Of a stretch of DNA of 64,000 nucleotides, positions 1 to 10,258 are shown piece by piece. Positions within the stretch are counted from its first letter, which is position 1; every line of letters begins with the position of its first letter. The position numbers were made by a program, and so were the translations under genes. The stretch comes from Paramecium octaurelia. Lineage: Eukaryota > Ciliophora > Oligohymenophorea > Peniculida > Parameciidae. The DNA is taken from positions 322,432-386,431 of the forward strand of contig CAJJDP010000011.1 in assembly GCA_905182995.1 (NCBI GenBank), read 5' to 3'. The notes beneath the pieces were generated by a model, which did no database searches, was not told the DNA's origin, and was given only the letters and a program-made list of their open reading frames with translations.

Positions 1-1348
1 TAATTCATTTATTTGCTGGTCACTCTTACTTTCAGAATCTTCTTCATAACTAAACACTTAGACTTAAGCTTATTAAATTTCAGGTTTTTTTTTGTTATAT
101 TCATCTACCCAATGAGTCTACTCAGTTTATTTAAAAGAAAACAGTATTTCTTAATGAGATTTTCTGTTTTCTTCATTTGATTTATTTTATTAATCTATGA
201 GATAATCAAATTAATTTTTATATTCTAATTTCAATCTCTCAAATTATTTGGTTAGACTTGAAAGTTCTAATCTCAATTAAGTAATACCATTATAATTTTC
301 ATCATTATTCTAATATATTTAATTCAGTATACTTAATCCACTTTCTATTCTAGTTCTTTAAGATAATTTTCTTAATTAGAGGTTTAAGATAGATGCTAAT
401 CTATTCTTATAGTTAGTTCTTAATATTACTAAGAGAGTAATTTTTATGAATTCTGAAGATCAAATACTCCTTGTGTAATTTTATTTAGATCTCCTTATTA
501 AAGTGTTAATTCTGTTAATCTAAATAATAAGTTATCAATTACTTGTCAGATTATGTAAATGTTTTTTGTTGGATCATATTGTAAACTTATTGTAACTTAA
601 TTTCAATATCATCCTAAAGTTTTTTATTTGCTTAAGCAATATTATTTTATTGATTATTTTAGAATGACTTTAATTAAGCAATAGTCTATTATTCTTAAAC
701 ACTAATTTTTTAAGATTGCTCGGATAGATTTTTTTCTAATTTAGTAAATTGTTATCTAGTTTTATTTGATAGAACATTTACTTTGTTTTTTAATCATTTA
801 AAACAAATTCATTATGTTGAGAATCAAACAATAATTGAAGATCCTTAATTTTTTATTGAATATCCTTTATAAGTTTATCTTCACTAAGATTAATTTGAGG
901 AGGAGTTCTTGATTGTGTGTCTTCTTTTAATTTAACTAAATTTTACTAGTTTTCTTTTTATATAAATTTTAATTTATTATCAGTCTAATCCTGTAATTCT
1001 TTAAACTTTATTTAATAATCGCTTTAAAAATTAACCTATTAATTCATTAATTCTTCCTGAGCCTTTTTTATATATGTTTTGATCTAAAATATTGAAAATT
1101 GAAATTACAGATTCTTCAAACTATTTAAATTTTATGCTTAACTATTCTGCATTAATCGGATTTTATCCTCTTATATCAAAAATAATAGTTCGGTTTGAAT
1201 CGATCTGATTTTACAATTCTTTAATCTTTAATTCTTATGCCTATGATTTTTCTTATACTATTTAATTGACATGTTTCAAAATTTATTAAAATCCAATACT
1301 AGTGTCTTCCTGTTTGTTACTCAAGAATGAAGCATCTTATGATTACAT
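1..1348 (-). CDS. Coiled-coil protein, 3' end beyond window
   Basis: I do not recognise a family. Read on the minus strand with TAA/TAG as Gln, the frame opens at ATG 1348 (MQSQDASFLSNKQED...) and stays open to the window edge once several short introns are removed; those I could place are 23-26 nt with GTA..TAG ends. The protein is rich in Gln, Lys, Glu and Leu in long heptad-like stretches, for example EKNLSEQSQKISVQEQQ, which suggests an extended coiled coil with a structural, cytoskeletal or basal-body role. No catalytic motif is visible. The stop codon lies outside the window. Start choice rests on the first in-frame ATG of the open frame. Confidence 0.75.
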
Positions 1349-1737
1349 GGCAGTGCTAAAGGCCGAAAAAGGTGTATTATGTTGAGGAGCTGAATGATAT
1401 AACAATTTTACCCATCAAAAGATGTTCAGTATTTTTCATATTAGCAATCCTAGTATCAGCTTATCTACCAGTTTATATTTGAGTAGGTTAATTATATGGG
1501 TAACTCTATGATACTTGCTTATCTTATAAAAAAATGGGTTTTCTATTCATTATAATGAAAGCAATTTTAATGTAATTAATAATTAATACTCTGTTATAAG
1601 TTTATATTGATCAACATTTCATAAATAAAATGACTACTTTGCTTAGAAGTTTAAATTAAAATTACCATAAGAAGTAACGTATCAGATTAATTTAGTTACT
1701 TCTTAGACCATTTAAATAATAAACCAATATACACATA
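1349..1737. other. Intergenic, 389 bp
   Basis: AT-rich spacer between two minus-strand genes. It should hold the promoter of the coiled-coil gene to its left. I see no coding frame, RNA gene or repeat in it. Confidence 0.6.
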
Positions 1738-3253
1738 TCATTAAAACTTATACCCATCGAATAAACTTTATACACTTTTTCTTCTTAATAAACTCTGGCA
1801 TTCTTCTTCTAACTCACTATCGGCTGATATCTGGTTTTAAAAATCACTATTACCATCAATACACTTATTATTAAGAAATATAAGTTACTCCTGGTATATA
1901 TAAAGATTTCATTTCTTTATTTAGCAATTTCGTCCATTAAACTCCTTTTAACCAGGAATGATGAATTACTTCTTCAATTCCTGCAAAGCCCAATCTTTAC
2001 TAAGGTTTACGAATCAGTAACTAATTATTTCATAGTATAGTACTCTATTGATAAAATCTATGGCTTAACTGCTAATATTAGGTGTTCCTTCTTTGATAGT
2101 TGCCTACTTAGCTAAGATTTGCTCTCTGATTTCTTATCTATTTTTTCCATTATAAGGCCTTTTACCAATTAACATTTCATAAAGAATTACTCCAAGGGCA
2201 TAATAATCAGCAGGAAAGGAATGCTCCATTCTACACATAACTTCTGGTGCCATATACCCTGGTGTTCCAGAAGTGTCATTTGCAACACTTTCCTTATTTA
2301 ATCTGGCTACTCCGAGATCGGTCAAATGCAAAAACCCATCCTTATCAAAAACTAAATTTTCTGGTTTTAGATCTCTATGGATAATACCATTCGAATGTAA
2401 ATATTACAATGCTAAAAGCATACAACATGCAAAAAATTCTAATTTAATTAATTTTGATACTCGCTTGATCTTCAGTAAATCTTTTGAATTTACTAATATG
2501 GAATCTTAAATCTCCCCCTCTTAATAAATCTAATACAAGATATAAATTCTCTCTGTCTTAAAATGCAAAGTGCATATTGACAATAAATGGATGACGAAGT
2601 TGCTCCAATAGAAATTTTTCATTCATTACTGAATTAACCGATCTTTTCTAAATAATTCTAAGATATAAGAGAATATACTTTGCCTTAATCATTTCTTTTA
2701 ATGCAAATTCCTTCTTCGCTTGTTTCAACTCAACTCTCCATACCTTTCCAAATCCTCCTTTTCCAATCACGTAAATAAATCGAAATGCCAACCTACTTAT
2801 TGTAACCGATTGTTATTATGGTGATTTGAGATAAGTAACTTCTTTTTGAGAATAATTGTCCACAGATATTTTTCTGGAATGAGTTTTTGATAATAGCCAT
2901 GTAGATTAATTTGTAGACAAATCTTTAGGGTCATAATTTTGTTTTCCACCATAATATGTTTATTACAGCAATTAATTTGATGCTTATCTTTATAATTTTC
3001 GTGATATCAGACTTTGAAGTTAAGTAATACCTTATTTTTCTATCCTTCCTTATTCAATCATTACTGAAGGCTTTAACAGTTTTAGAGAAATCATTGATGA
3101 TGATCTTTTTCGAGAACATATAAAACAACTCAATTAATTGCATGTACAGGATTCTTCATAATTTTGACTCGCTTAAAGTTTTATTTTTATTTTTGACTTG
3201 CTACTTTTCATCAAAGGTATTAAATCTTTAAGAGAAGCATAAGCAGATTTCAT
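1738..3253 (-). CDS. Ser/Thr protein kinase, YANK/STK32-like
   Basis: Protein kinase of about 474 residues. Visible motifs in order: glycine loop GKGGFGKVWRV, catalytic lysine in EFALKEM, HPFIVNMHFAFQDRENLYLV, catalytic loop HRDLKPENLVF, activation segment starting TDLG where most kinases have DFG, SGTPGYMAPEV, and DYYALGVILYEMLIGKRPY. This pattern most resembles the YANK/STK32 branch near the AGC kinases; that placement is inference. Four introns of 21, 22, 23 and 25 nt (2658-2678, 2439-2460, 2021-2043, 1864-1888) give exactly 475 codons. The last one must end in AAG rather than TAG. The N-terminal ~100 residues before the kinase domain contain two short Cys clusters. In-frame ATGs at 3253 and 3211 are both possible starts; I chose the upstream one. 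Confidence 0.88.
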
Positions 3254-3490
3254 TCTCTCTAATGAAATAAATTATATTTTATAATTTATATTTCATTTCA
3301 ATTCTTATTAGATATACAAATAAATCTCCTTTCGTTTAATTAGATGGTCGACATCAGTAATTTCTGTTGTACATTTAGACTACATCAGTGTATTTGATAA
3401 GAATTATATTTTTCATTTCCGGTATTTTATTAGACTTATAATTTATGTGATAATCAACATATTTATAATTTTAAAATTTAGATTGTAGTA

Positions 3491-4154
3491 TCATTATTTA
3501 ACCAATGAAATCATTTTCTATAAATCTAATTACATTTCTTCTTATGTTATTTACTAACTAAACCCTCCATTCTTTTTCAAGAGTTCATCCAAGTAACTTG
3601 ATTTACTTGTATATGTTGAACCAAAGTAAGATGGACCATTATTATTATTATTTAGAGGAGGTTCATAGGTACTATTCTTTCTTTTATGAATTTTCTCCAA
3701 GAATTTAAATCCTTTTCTGTTGATCGATCTAGGAAGAGGTTTCATATTTCTTTGTTTTTAATCTTCAATTCTACACCAAGGGCAAACGTATTTAAATTTC
3801 ATATCTTCTACTAAACATTCAATACTATGGATTCCATTTTTAGCTTCACAAGATAAATGAGTCTTAAAATTATTATTATAACTTAATACCCATTTGTCAC
3901 ATTTTTCCTAATCGCAAGCAATCCATTTTTGACCATCCAAAAAATTTTCATTTTGATCACTGTAAACCTAGAATATAAAATTCTAATACTTAAGCACAGA
4001 AATAACAGCACTTTTTCTCAGTGTATAATTCAAGACATTCTTTACAAAAAAATAGAATTTAATCACTAAATTTAGCAGGATAAACATTTTATGATTCAAT
4101 AGTACAATATTAATTCATACATTCATCTTCTTGAATTTTATCTTAATCATCCAT
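3491..4154 (-). CDS. PHD-finger-like protein
   Basis: About 213 residues with one 22-nt intron; 214 codons fit exactly. The first half carries Cys pairs typical of a PHD zinc finger: ECMNQYC, FCKECLELY, CCYFCAQ, then WIACDQEKCDKW, HLSCE and YVCPWC. PHD fingers commonly bind histone H3 tails, so a chromatin role is inferred. The second half (KPLPRSINRKGF onwards) is basic and Asn-rich without a recognised domain. It lies only 29 bp downstream of the stop of the OTU gene on the same strand, the close spacing expected of compact macronuclear DNA rather than an operon. Confidence 0.8.
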
Positions 4155-4183
4155 TTATATTCAAAATAAAAATATTTATAATA

Positions 4184-5985
4184 TCATTAGAAATTTTCAT
4201 AAAGATAATTTATGATCATATCTGGGTCATCCCTATGAATTGCATATGCTTCAACTACCTATTCAAGTGTAAAGAACCCCATGGCCATAACCTAGGCAAT
4301 CGTTGGATTATTCATGGGATCTTCATAAATAGTTTTTTCTATTTCTTTCAAAGCATTTTAAAATTGTGTATCTTCAAATTATTACATAAATTATTATTCC
4401 TATTCTTATTTACTTTATTCCATTATTTTTCTCAATATTTCATTTTCCAAATTTGGTTGTTGTTATTATTATTATTGCTATTATTATTATTACTATTGCT
4501 ATTATTATTATTATTGCTGTTATTATTAAGTTTGTTTTTACTATTATTGAATAGGAAATTATTGATTAAATTATGCAACTTGAACACTCTCCTTAATTAC
4601 CATATCCATAAGTTATTCCTCCTCTTCTTCATACTCTAGTTGTTACAAAGATTCCTTTATCGCAGTTTACTCACTAGATTAATTTCAACAAATTACTTTT
4701 TTAGTTATTGATCCTAAAATAGCCTTTTAGATTCATTAAAAATAATATCCAATTCATTGCTAATGCAATTTTCAAATTGAGCTCTTGATAATTATTGCCC
4801 ATATCTATTATTATTGTTTGCACTTTACTTGTTTTTCTGTTCTTATAATTTCTCGAACATTTGCTTTTCATATTAACTAATTTCTAACAATCCTAATAAG
4901 GCTGAATGCTATTTATCCTTTAATTTTATGGAGTTATAATGAGATCTTCCATGATAAGATAATCTAATTGGCCTATGAAAATTGCAACAATTGTTACTCT
5001 TTATTATATGGATTAGCCTCTAATCCTGTTTTTAAGGGTTCTTTGCTGCACACATAAATTTCAATTGGGATATCATAAAGCTCACGAAAGGCTTAGAGTT
5101 CAATGTTGTCTCCCCAAACTCCGTCTTTTGATTTGTATTCTACATATTCCTCAACATTCCCATTAATTATATAATCTTAGAAATAGTCCTTTTCTTGTAG
5201 GATGTATTGCATTGCAAACTTGCGTAATTCTTTATGATAGATTTCATTGCCATATAGTTGATCACTTATAGCTCTAAACATACAATTGCCATCCCCTTAA
5301 ACCTCCCTAATCAGCATTCCCTACTCACTCAAAATTGATTGCAGGGAAGTTTCCATTTCCTTATATTTTTTACGCATTGTTAAGAAATTTTACAATTGTA
5401 AATATAGATTGAATCGATGTTACAATCTTAGAATAGATTATGGTTGTTATTTTAATAATTTTCCTATTCCAGGTTCACTGGAGTTCGAACCAAGAGGATG
5501 AATGTCCTTAAGCTAATAATTCTAATCATAAATCCTCTTATATCCTTAATGATGTATAAGTGCTTAGTCCTTTTCTATCTGGACAATTATACCAACTAAC
5601 CACCCTTTATTAGAATTATAAACTTCAACTTTTGAATTCTATAATGGGACTCCAGGGATCCACTGTTTTCGAATTATTTCATAAGAAAATTAAATCCAAA
5701 AAGTATTTTAGGACTAAGGAGATTATAGTCTTATATTTGAGTTTTAAATATCAACAATTTTCATAGTTGCCCATTTTTTTGTATTTGAATCTAAATAATC
5801 TATGAATTCTCCTATTTCCAATAAGTGACTCAATACTTATTGTTCCTAAGGGCAATCCTAATTGACCTATGTCTAAACTTTATTACCATTTATTTTACTT
5901 CATCATCCTATAATTCCAAATCTATTTCTTCTGAAGATGAATTGTCATTATTTCTGTCTCCTATTTTCATATCAGTCTATTCCAT
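4184..5985 (-). CDS. OTU-family deubiquitinase with UIM-like, polyQ and UBA-like regions
   Basis: Cysteine protease of the OTU family, about 577 residues, expected to remove ubiquitin from substrates. The catalytic Asp/Cys motif is in QGDGNCMFRAISDQLYG and the catalytic His in GRSHYNSI. The spacing matches OTUD5-type enzymes: KDGVWGDNIELQAFRELYDIP, then IYVCSKEP. An N-terminal ~180-residue region of unknown fold precedes it. After the OTU domain comes a UIM-like stretch (EEEQLMDMVIKESVQ), a polyglutamine run coded mostly by TAA/TAG, and a C-terminal UBA-like segment (NPTIAQVMAMGFFTLEQ...NYLYENF). Three introns (20, 25 and 23 nt) give exactly 578 codons. Two ubiquitin-binding elements on one DUB suggest preference for polyubiquitin chains; that is inference. 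Confidence 0.9.
4456..4530 (-). repeat. Polyglutamine-encoding TAA/TAG/CAA microsatellite
   Basis: On the plus strand this is an uneven run of TTA, TTG and CTA triplets. On the minus strand it is TAA, CAA and TAG codons, all Gln in this genetic code, inside the OTU deubiquitinase. The opposite strand gives a spurious leucine-rich ORF. Confidence 0.85.
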
Positions 5986-6145
5986 TGCACTTTAAAAATT
6001 AAAGAAAATTATTTTATAATTATTATAATAGATTATAACAATTATTCATATAAATTTTTGCCTTAACAAACTTTTCATAGAATTACAACAACATTTAAAT
6101 TTATAACTTATATCTGAATGATATTGATTAATATGTAACTAAATT

Positions 6146-6945
6146 TCATTTTTTTGTTTGGACATTTACTTGCCTTTAGAATTACTGTTAATGTATTTAC
6201 TCTTTCAACATTTCCATTCCACTTGTTAATTATAATATTTAGTTTTTTAATTATAACACTTCCTACTCATACTTAGATTACTTTTCCAAGAATTGTTATT
6301 CCTAACAAAATAATTTAGTCTTTAAATTTGATATTTAAAATTATTGTTGTTGAATGATATAATTTAAATTACAAATGTTGCTCGTGTTTGTTACTTCTTC
6401 TTATTAATCTTATTCAGAAACTTTATTTATGCATTTCCTTGAAGATTTTTCTTAGTTAATAAAACTTTCACGTTTGATTTCTTGTTAAGATCTATGAGTC
6501 ATATATCTTTCATTTTTTTGAACTATGCATTGTATTTTCTCTAAATGTTCTAATATTTCTTATTTTAAGCTAAATCAATTTTCTAAATAATTTACTTCAA
6601 ATTATCTTCAATTATTTCTTATTTGTAATTGCAATTGCTAAATCGAGAATTACTAGTTTAACACTCTGTTTTTTAAGGTGTTGCCCTAGTTGCAGTAAGA
6701 TCTTCATATTCCTCATTACCCTTATAAAATTCTTTACGTTTTAGTATATCCTTCAATTTGAATGTTTCGCTTATGTTTTTTGCTTTATTTTTTAATTGAG
6801 TCTAGGTTTTATGATTTTCCTTATCTTTGGAAACACTTCTAATAGGCTTGGCTTGTCCAACTGACTTTCTTGTGCTTTATTGTTTCTTTTAACCAATTTC
6901 TTAATCATCAATGCTTTTCCTACTCTTGCTTTAACGTAGTTGCAT
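6146..6945 (-). CDS. Coiled-coil protein, function unknown
   Basis: About 257 residues; one 26-nt intron leaves exactly 258 codons. Without removing it the frame stops at 6499 and a second frame opens at an overlapping ATGA, which could be misread as two genes. N-terminal part is basic and Ser/Lys/Gln-rich (MQLRQSKSRKSIDDQEIG). The second half has heptad spacing (EILEHLEKIQ, QQQFLEKQSKYEQEVLQLK), indicating a coiled coil. No family recognised. The start is the first ATG of the open frame; the divergent gene to the right begins at 7249. Confidence 0.72.
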
Positions 6946-7248
6946 TAACAGTTAAATTTATAATATTCTATATATAAAATATTTTTATCAACAACTTATT
7001 TAATAAACACTTTATTTTCAAATGACTTCAATCCATTTTACCAATTACTAAAAAATAGCAAAGAAATATAGTTTCGTGAATTTTAACATTTTATTTGTTT
7101 GTTAACTTTGATATTTTATGAAATCTAGTTGCAGATATGAAATCAATCGACATTATGAATAAAGTGCTCTCTATAAATTAAGATTAAAGAGGAAGAATAA
7201 AAATACACCTTCAAATGATTTATTTATTAAATATTATAAAAATATAAT
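6946..7248. other. Divergent intergenic region, 303 bp
   Basis: Separates a minus-strand gene (start 6945) from a plus-strand gene (start 7249), so it should carry both promoters. Very AT-rich. I see no recognisable motif. Confidence 0.5.
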
Positions 7249-8919
7249 ATGAATAAATACTTAGCTTATTAATTTGTTGGGAAAAGTGATGGTCTTCACA
7301 AACTACCTGATCATATTCAAAAGATAAAGAAATCTCTTGGTTTTGAAGAGAAGGAAAGAAGAGTTATAGAAGAATTGATACCTCAATTGAAATAAAGAAT
7401 AAGAGCACAATCTATTCCTGAGAAACCAATTCCAAAATAGATCCATATCAATAATCTTTCCAAAAAATTGGCTCATTTGAAGTTAGAATATGATAAAATT
7501 AATGTTGAATTAAATAAGCATTAATCCTTTAGAACATAAATTACAAATCCAAAAACAAGTTTTGAATAGCATTTCTTTTAGGTTGAATAATAGATTCATA
7601 TTTGGGAGGAGTAAAAATCTAAACTCTCTGAATAAATTAAACAGATTAAAAAGGAACTATTCTTCTTAGAAAATTAATCAGATACGTATACTTCAAAAAA
7701 AATAGTTACAAATTAATCTGTTTTATTGAGTGAATTAGTCACCATTGAAAAAAAGATACCTACTCCTTCCAAACTCCCTAAAATATTAAACTAAGAGAGT
7801 CCTATGTACACATAACCTAAAGCATTTCATTCAGATGTTAAAATGATAAATAATACAAATGATTCTAATTTAATTGATTTATTAGAAAGTGATGAGGATT
7901 AGGATTTACGACCAAGAACAAGGGTCACAAAAATTAAACAAAAATAATCACCTACTTTAGAATAAATAATTAGTTAATTAGATTAGTTTGTTGTAAAGAA
8001 TGACAAATTATAACCTCATAAAGAAGCATTAAGACAATTTAGATTAGCTTAGTATGAGAAATATCTAATGAAGATACCCAATATCTAAATGAATAATACC
8101 TATGATTTGAAAAGATCGTTAACAAACAAGAGAATTAAAAATATAAAGTATGGATTTGCCACTGTGTTTTTTTGTTTCTGCTTAATTAAATAAACCAAAA
8201 TTTCTCAATAAAGATATTAGTTAATCAGTTACTCTTATCATTAGAATAATTATTAAAAAGCAAACTAGGAGGTTTTATTTTTTGTTAATAACGTGATAGC
8301 AAAATAGATTTTATTCAAATTTAGTCGCTTGTAATAACTTTAGAAAGCAGAGAAAAAATAGCATAAAATAATGATTCCATTAATAGCAGAAGAGATTGTT
8401 AGAGAAATTTTGTAGAAATTGACAAATTAAAAGTTTTCAAATTAATTCTACGTGTTCTTAAATTCTATATCAGAGGAAGGATTTTACCCATTATAAAATT
8501 ATCACAGTGATATCATCAAGTCAAGATTTTAGATATCAAAATATTTTTCATATTTGTTAAAAGAGTGTAAAAAGATTGTTTTTTTTGAATTTGTTCTAAT
8601 TAAAAATATTATCTTTTATGGACTGATCTTTAAAGCTAAAGAATTATTTGGTTAATTAAAAATAGATGCAGATAATGAATTGATTAATTCTGTTACCTTA
8701 ATTTTACTTGAACTATTCTTAAGAACTCTACAATCTGGAATTATAAATGTTAATTTAAAACACTTTAGTTATGCCTTAGCAGATGGACCCTACATATAAA
8801 AGTATTTGAAGGAATTGGATCTTATAAAAATGAAGGTTTTAACTACTTTATAAATAGATGACATGATGAAACCATTTATTTAAATGATTGAAAAATAATT
8901 TATAAATTACTAACAATGA
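7249..8919 (+). CDS. Uncharacterised protein, intronless
   Basis: A single uninterrupted frame of 557 codons with TAA/TAG as Gln, from ATG 7249 to TGA 8917-8919. The N-terminal third is Lys/Gln/Glu-rich with coiled-coil character (EYDKINVELNKHQS, LSEQIKQIKKELFFLENQ). The middle holds an acidic patch (LIDLLESDEDQD). The C-terminal ~250 residues are more hydrophobic and probably helical (EIVREILQKL, YLLKECKKIVFFEFVLIKN, LILLELFLRTLQSGI). No catalytic motif or known domain recognised. The absence of any intron over 1.67 kb is unusual among its neighbours but not unique in this window. Confidence 0.72.
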
Positions 8920-8948
8920 TTATTAATAAAATACTCAATAAGACTATA

Positions 8949-10257
8949 GATCATTTTTATTTATTTATTATCAGATGTTATTATTTTTAAATTAATTGAT
9001 GAGATTCCTTTCTAATTTCGAATTCTTTTTATTAATAAGACCTATATTGATATAACAATTATAAATTATATTTTTGATAATCTCATTTTAACTTCTCAAA
9101 CAAGGGTTTATATTAATATCTGGCATGAGTGATAGAATTTAATAGGTTTTTCTTTGTCCCTGCAGTGAGCTTGTCAAATTATTCCAAACAAAGCTTCTAT
9201 CCTTTATGCAAGAATTCCTCCACTTATTTCTCTTTGACTTCTTTATCAACATCATTAAATATGTCCTTTCTTTGTTGAATGCAGAAAGCAAAATGAGACA
9301 AGAAATTACCTAATTGATTCTTGTCTTCAACATTCTCCAATTTATTATAAGTTTCTTCACTATGCTATTATAGAAACTTAGATTAATACAATTTTAGAAA
9401 ATCTTAAATGGTTTCTCATCAAATAATCAAAATGAATTATCACATTAGATACATCAACTTTGAATCGTCTGGCCTACTACATTATTATATTGAAGCTGAA
9501 TAAAAATGATTGTTAATGAGTTCTAAATCATTTATTTAATTTTTTTTACTTTTCAATTAATTTACTCAATAATGGAGTTTGCTAGTGTTCCCAACCAACA
9601 AAAAATTGTATTGAAATTCTGTATAATGTTGTCCATACTTTCTCATCATCAAAATAATATTGCTATGAAACTTGGGTGAAAGATCTGAAATTGTAAATAT
9701 CCAAATATCTTGCATTGTCTAATATTACTTTGTAAGCTCTATCAAATATTTCCCAATTCTTTTTGACTTCAGTTGGATGATGAATATTCAATTACTTAAT
9801 GGCTTTCCATAGTTTGAAATCCTAAGTGTGAACAAAAGTGTCATTATTAAGTATACTCAAAATGAATTCTAAATCTGTAGATTCATATTTCTTATAAATA
9901 TTAAAATAAGTACTAATTTGTGAGGAGGATTGTTTTTTTGGACCTCAATAAATTTGGTATGATCATAATAAAGATGAGCATTTGGAATGTCATCAGGTAT
10001 TGAAGGTTTTCTTAGCATTTTGGTTTCTCCTTTTGGTTTTGTAATTCCACGTCTGGTATATCTAGGATCTTTAAGTAAACTTGGAATGGTTGATCTATGG
10101 GAATATTTTGAAAAGCCTTAAATAATTTTCTTAAACATATATATATATTATTTTTATTGATAATCAAATTTCAAGAAATTATTTTTAATTATTTAACAAT
10201 GATTTAGAAACAAAATCTATATAAGCGTAATCCCATTGTTCATCTCATAATGTCTCC
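8949..10257. repeat. 1,309-bp duplicated block, copy 1 (left of the N)
   Basis: By line-by-line comparison this block matches 10259-11567 over its whole length, begins with GATC and ends at TGTCTCC immediately before the N at 10258. It contains a complete minus-strand gene and the first bases of the plus-strand C2H2 gene. Perfect identity through intergenic AT-rich sequence and the single N between copies indicate an unmerged contig overlap rather than a biological duplication. Confidence 0.93.
9083..10138 (-). CDS. Uncharacterised protein, copy 1 of a duplicated gene
   Basis: About 326 residues. Three introns (23, 25 and 27 nt) leave exactly 327 codons; the 23-nt one must end in AAG. Starts MFKKIIQGFSKYSH and has a basic, Arg/Lys-rich N-terminal 50 residues (TRRGITKPKGETKMLRKPS) that could be a mitochondrial presequence, though this is weak. 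The rest is mixed, probably helical (VWTTLYRISIQFFVGWEH, FLSHFAFCIQQRKDIFNDV). No family recognised. Identical to the copy at 10393-11448; probably one gene in the organism. Confidence 0.72.
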
Positions 10258-10258
10258 N
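10258..10258. other. Single N, assembly join
   Basis: The only ambiguous base noticed in the window. It falls exactly between two identical 1,309-bp blocks, and the sequence after it starts GATC. Confidence 0.97.

Noticed and set aside
4235-4639. Plus-strand Leu-rich ORF of about 134 codons
   Set aside because: It is the antisense of the polyglutamine tract of the OTU deubiquitinase; the Leu run is only the complement of TAA/CAA/TAG.
5480-5505. GGAGTTCGAACC resembling a tRNA T-arm
   Set aside because: It lies within the coding sequence of the OTU gene and no matching acceptor or anticodon arm is present.
6146-6501. Two overlapping minus-strand genes joined by ATGA at 6499-6502
   Set aside because: A 26-nt intron upstream merges them into one coiled-coil gene with an exact codon count, which fits better than translational coupling in a eukaryote.
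7249-8919. Candidate for a novel multi-gene system with its neighbours
   Set aside because: The gene is uncharacterised, but nothing in spacing, strand or motifs ties it to its neighbours; calling a system would be speculation.
9940-9960. Frameshift at a seven-base homopolymer in the duplicated gene
   Set aside because: A 23-nt intron with an AAG acceptor just downstream explains the frame change and makes the total length divisible by three.
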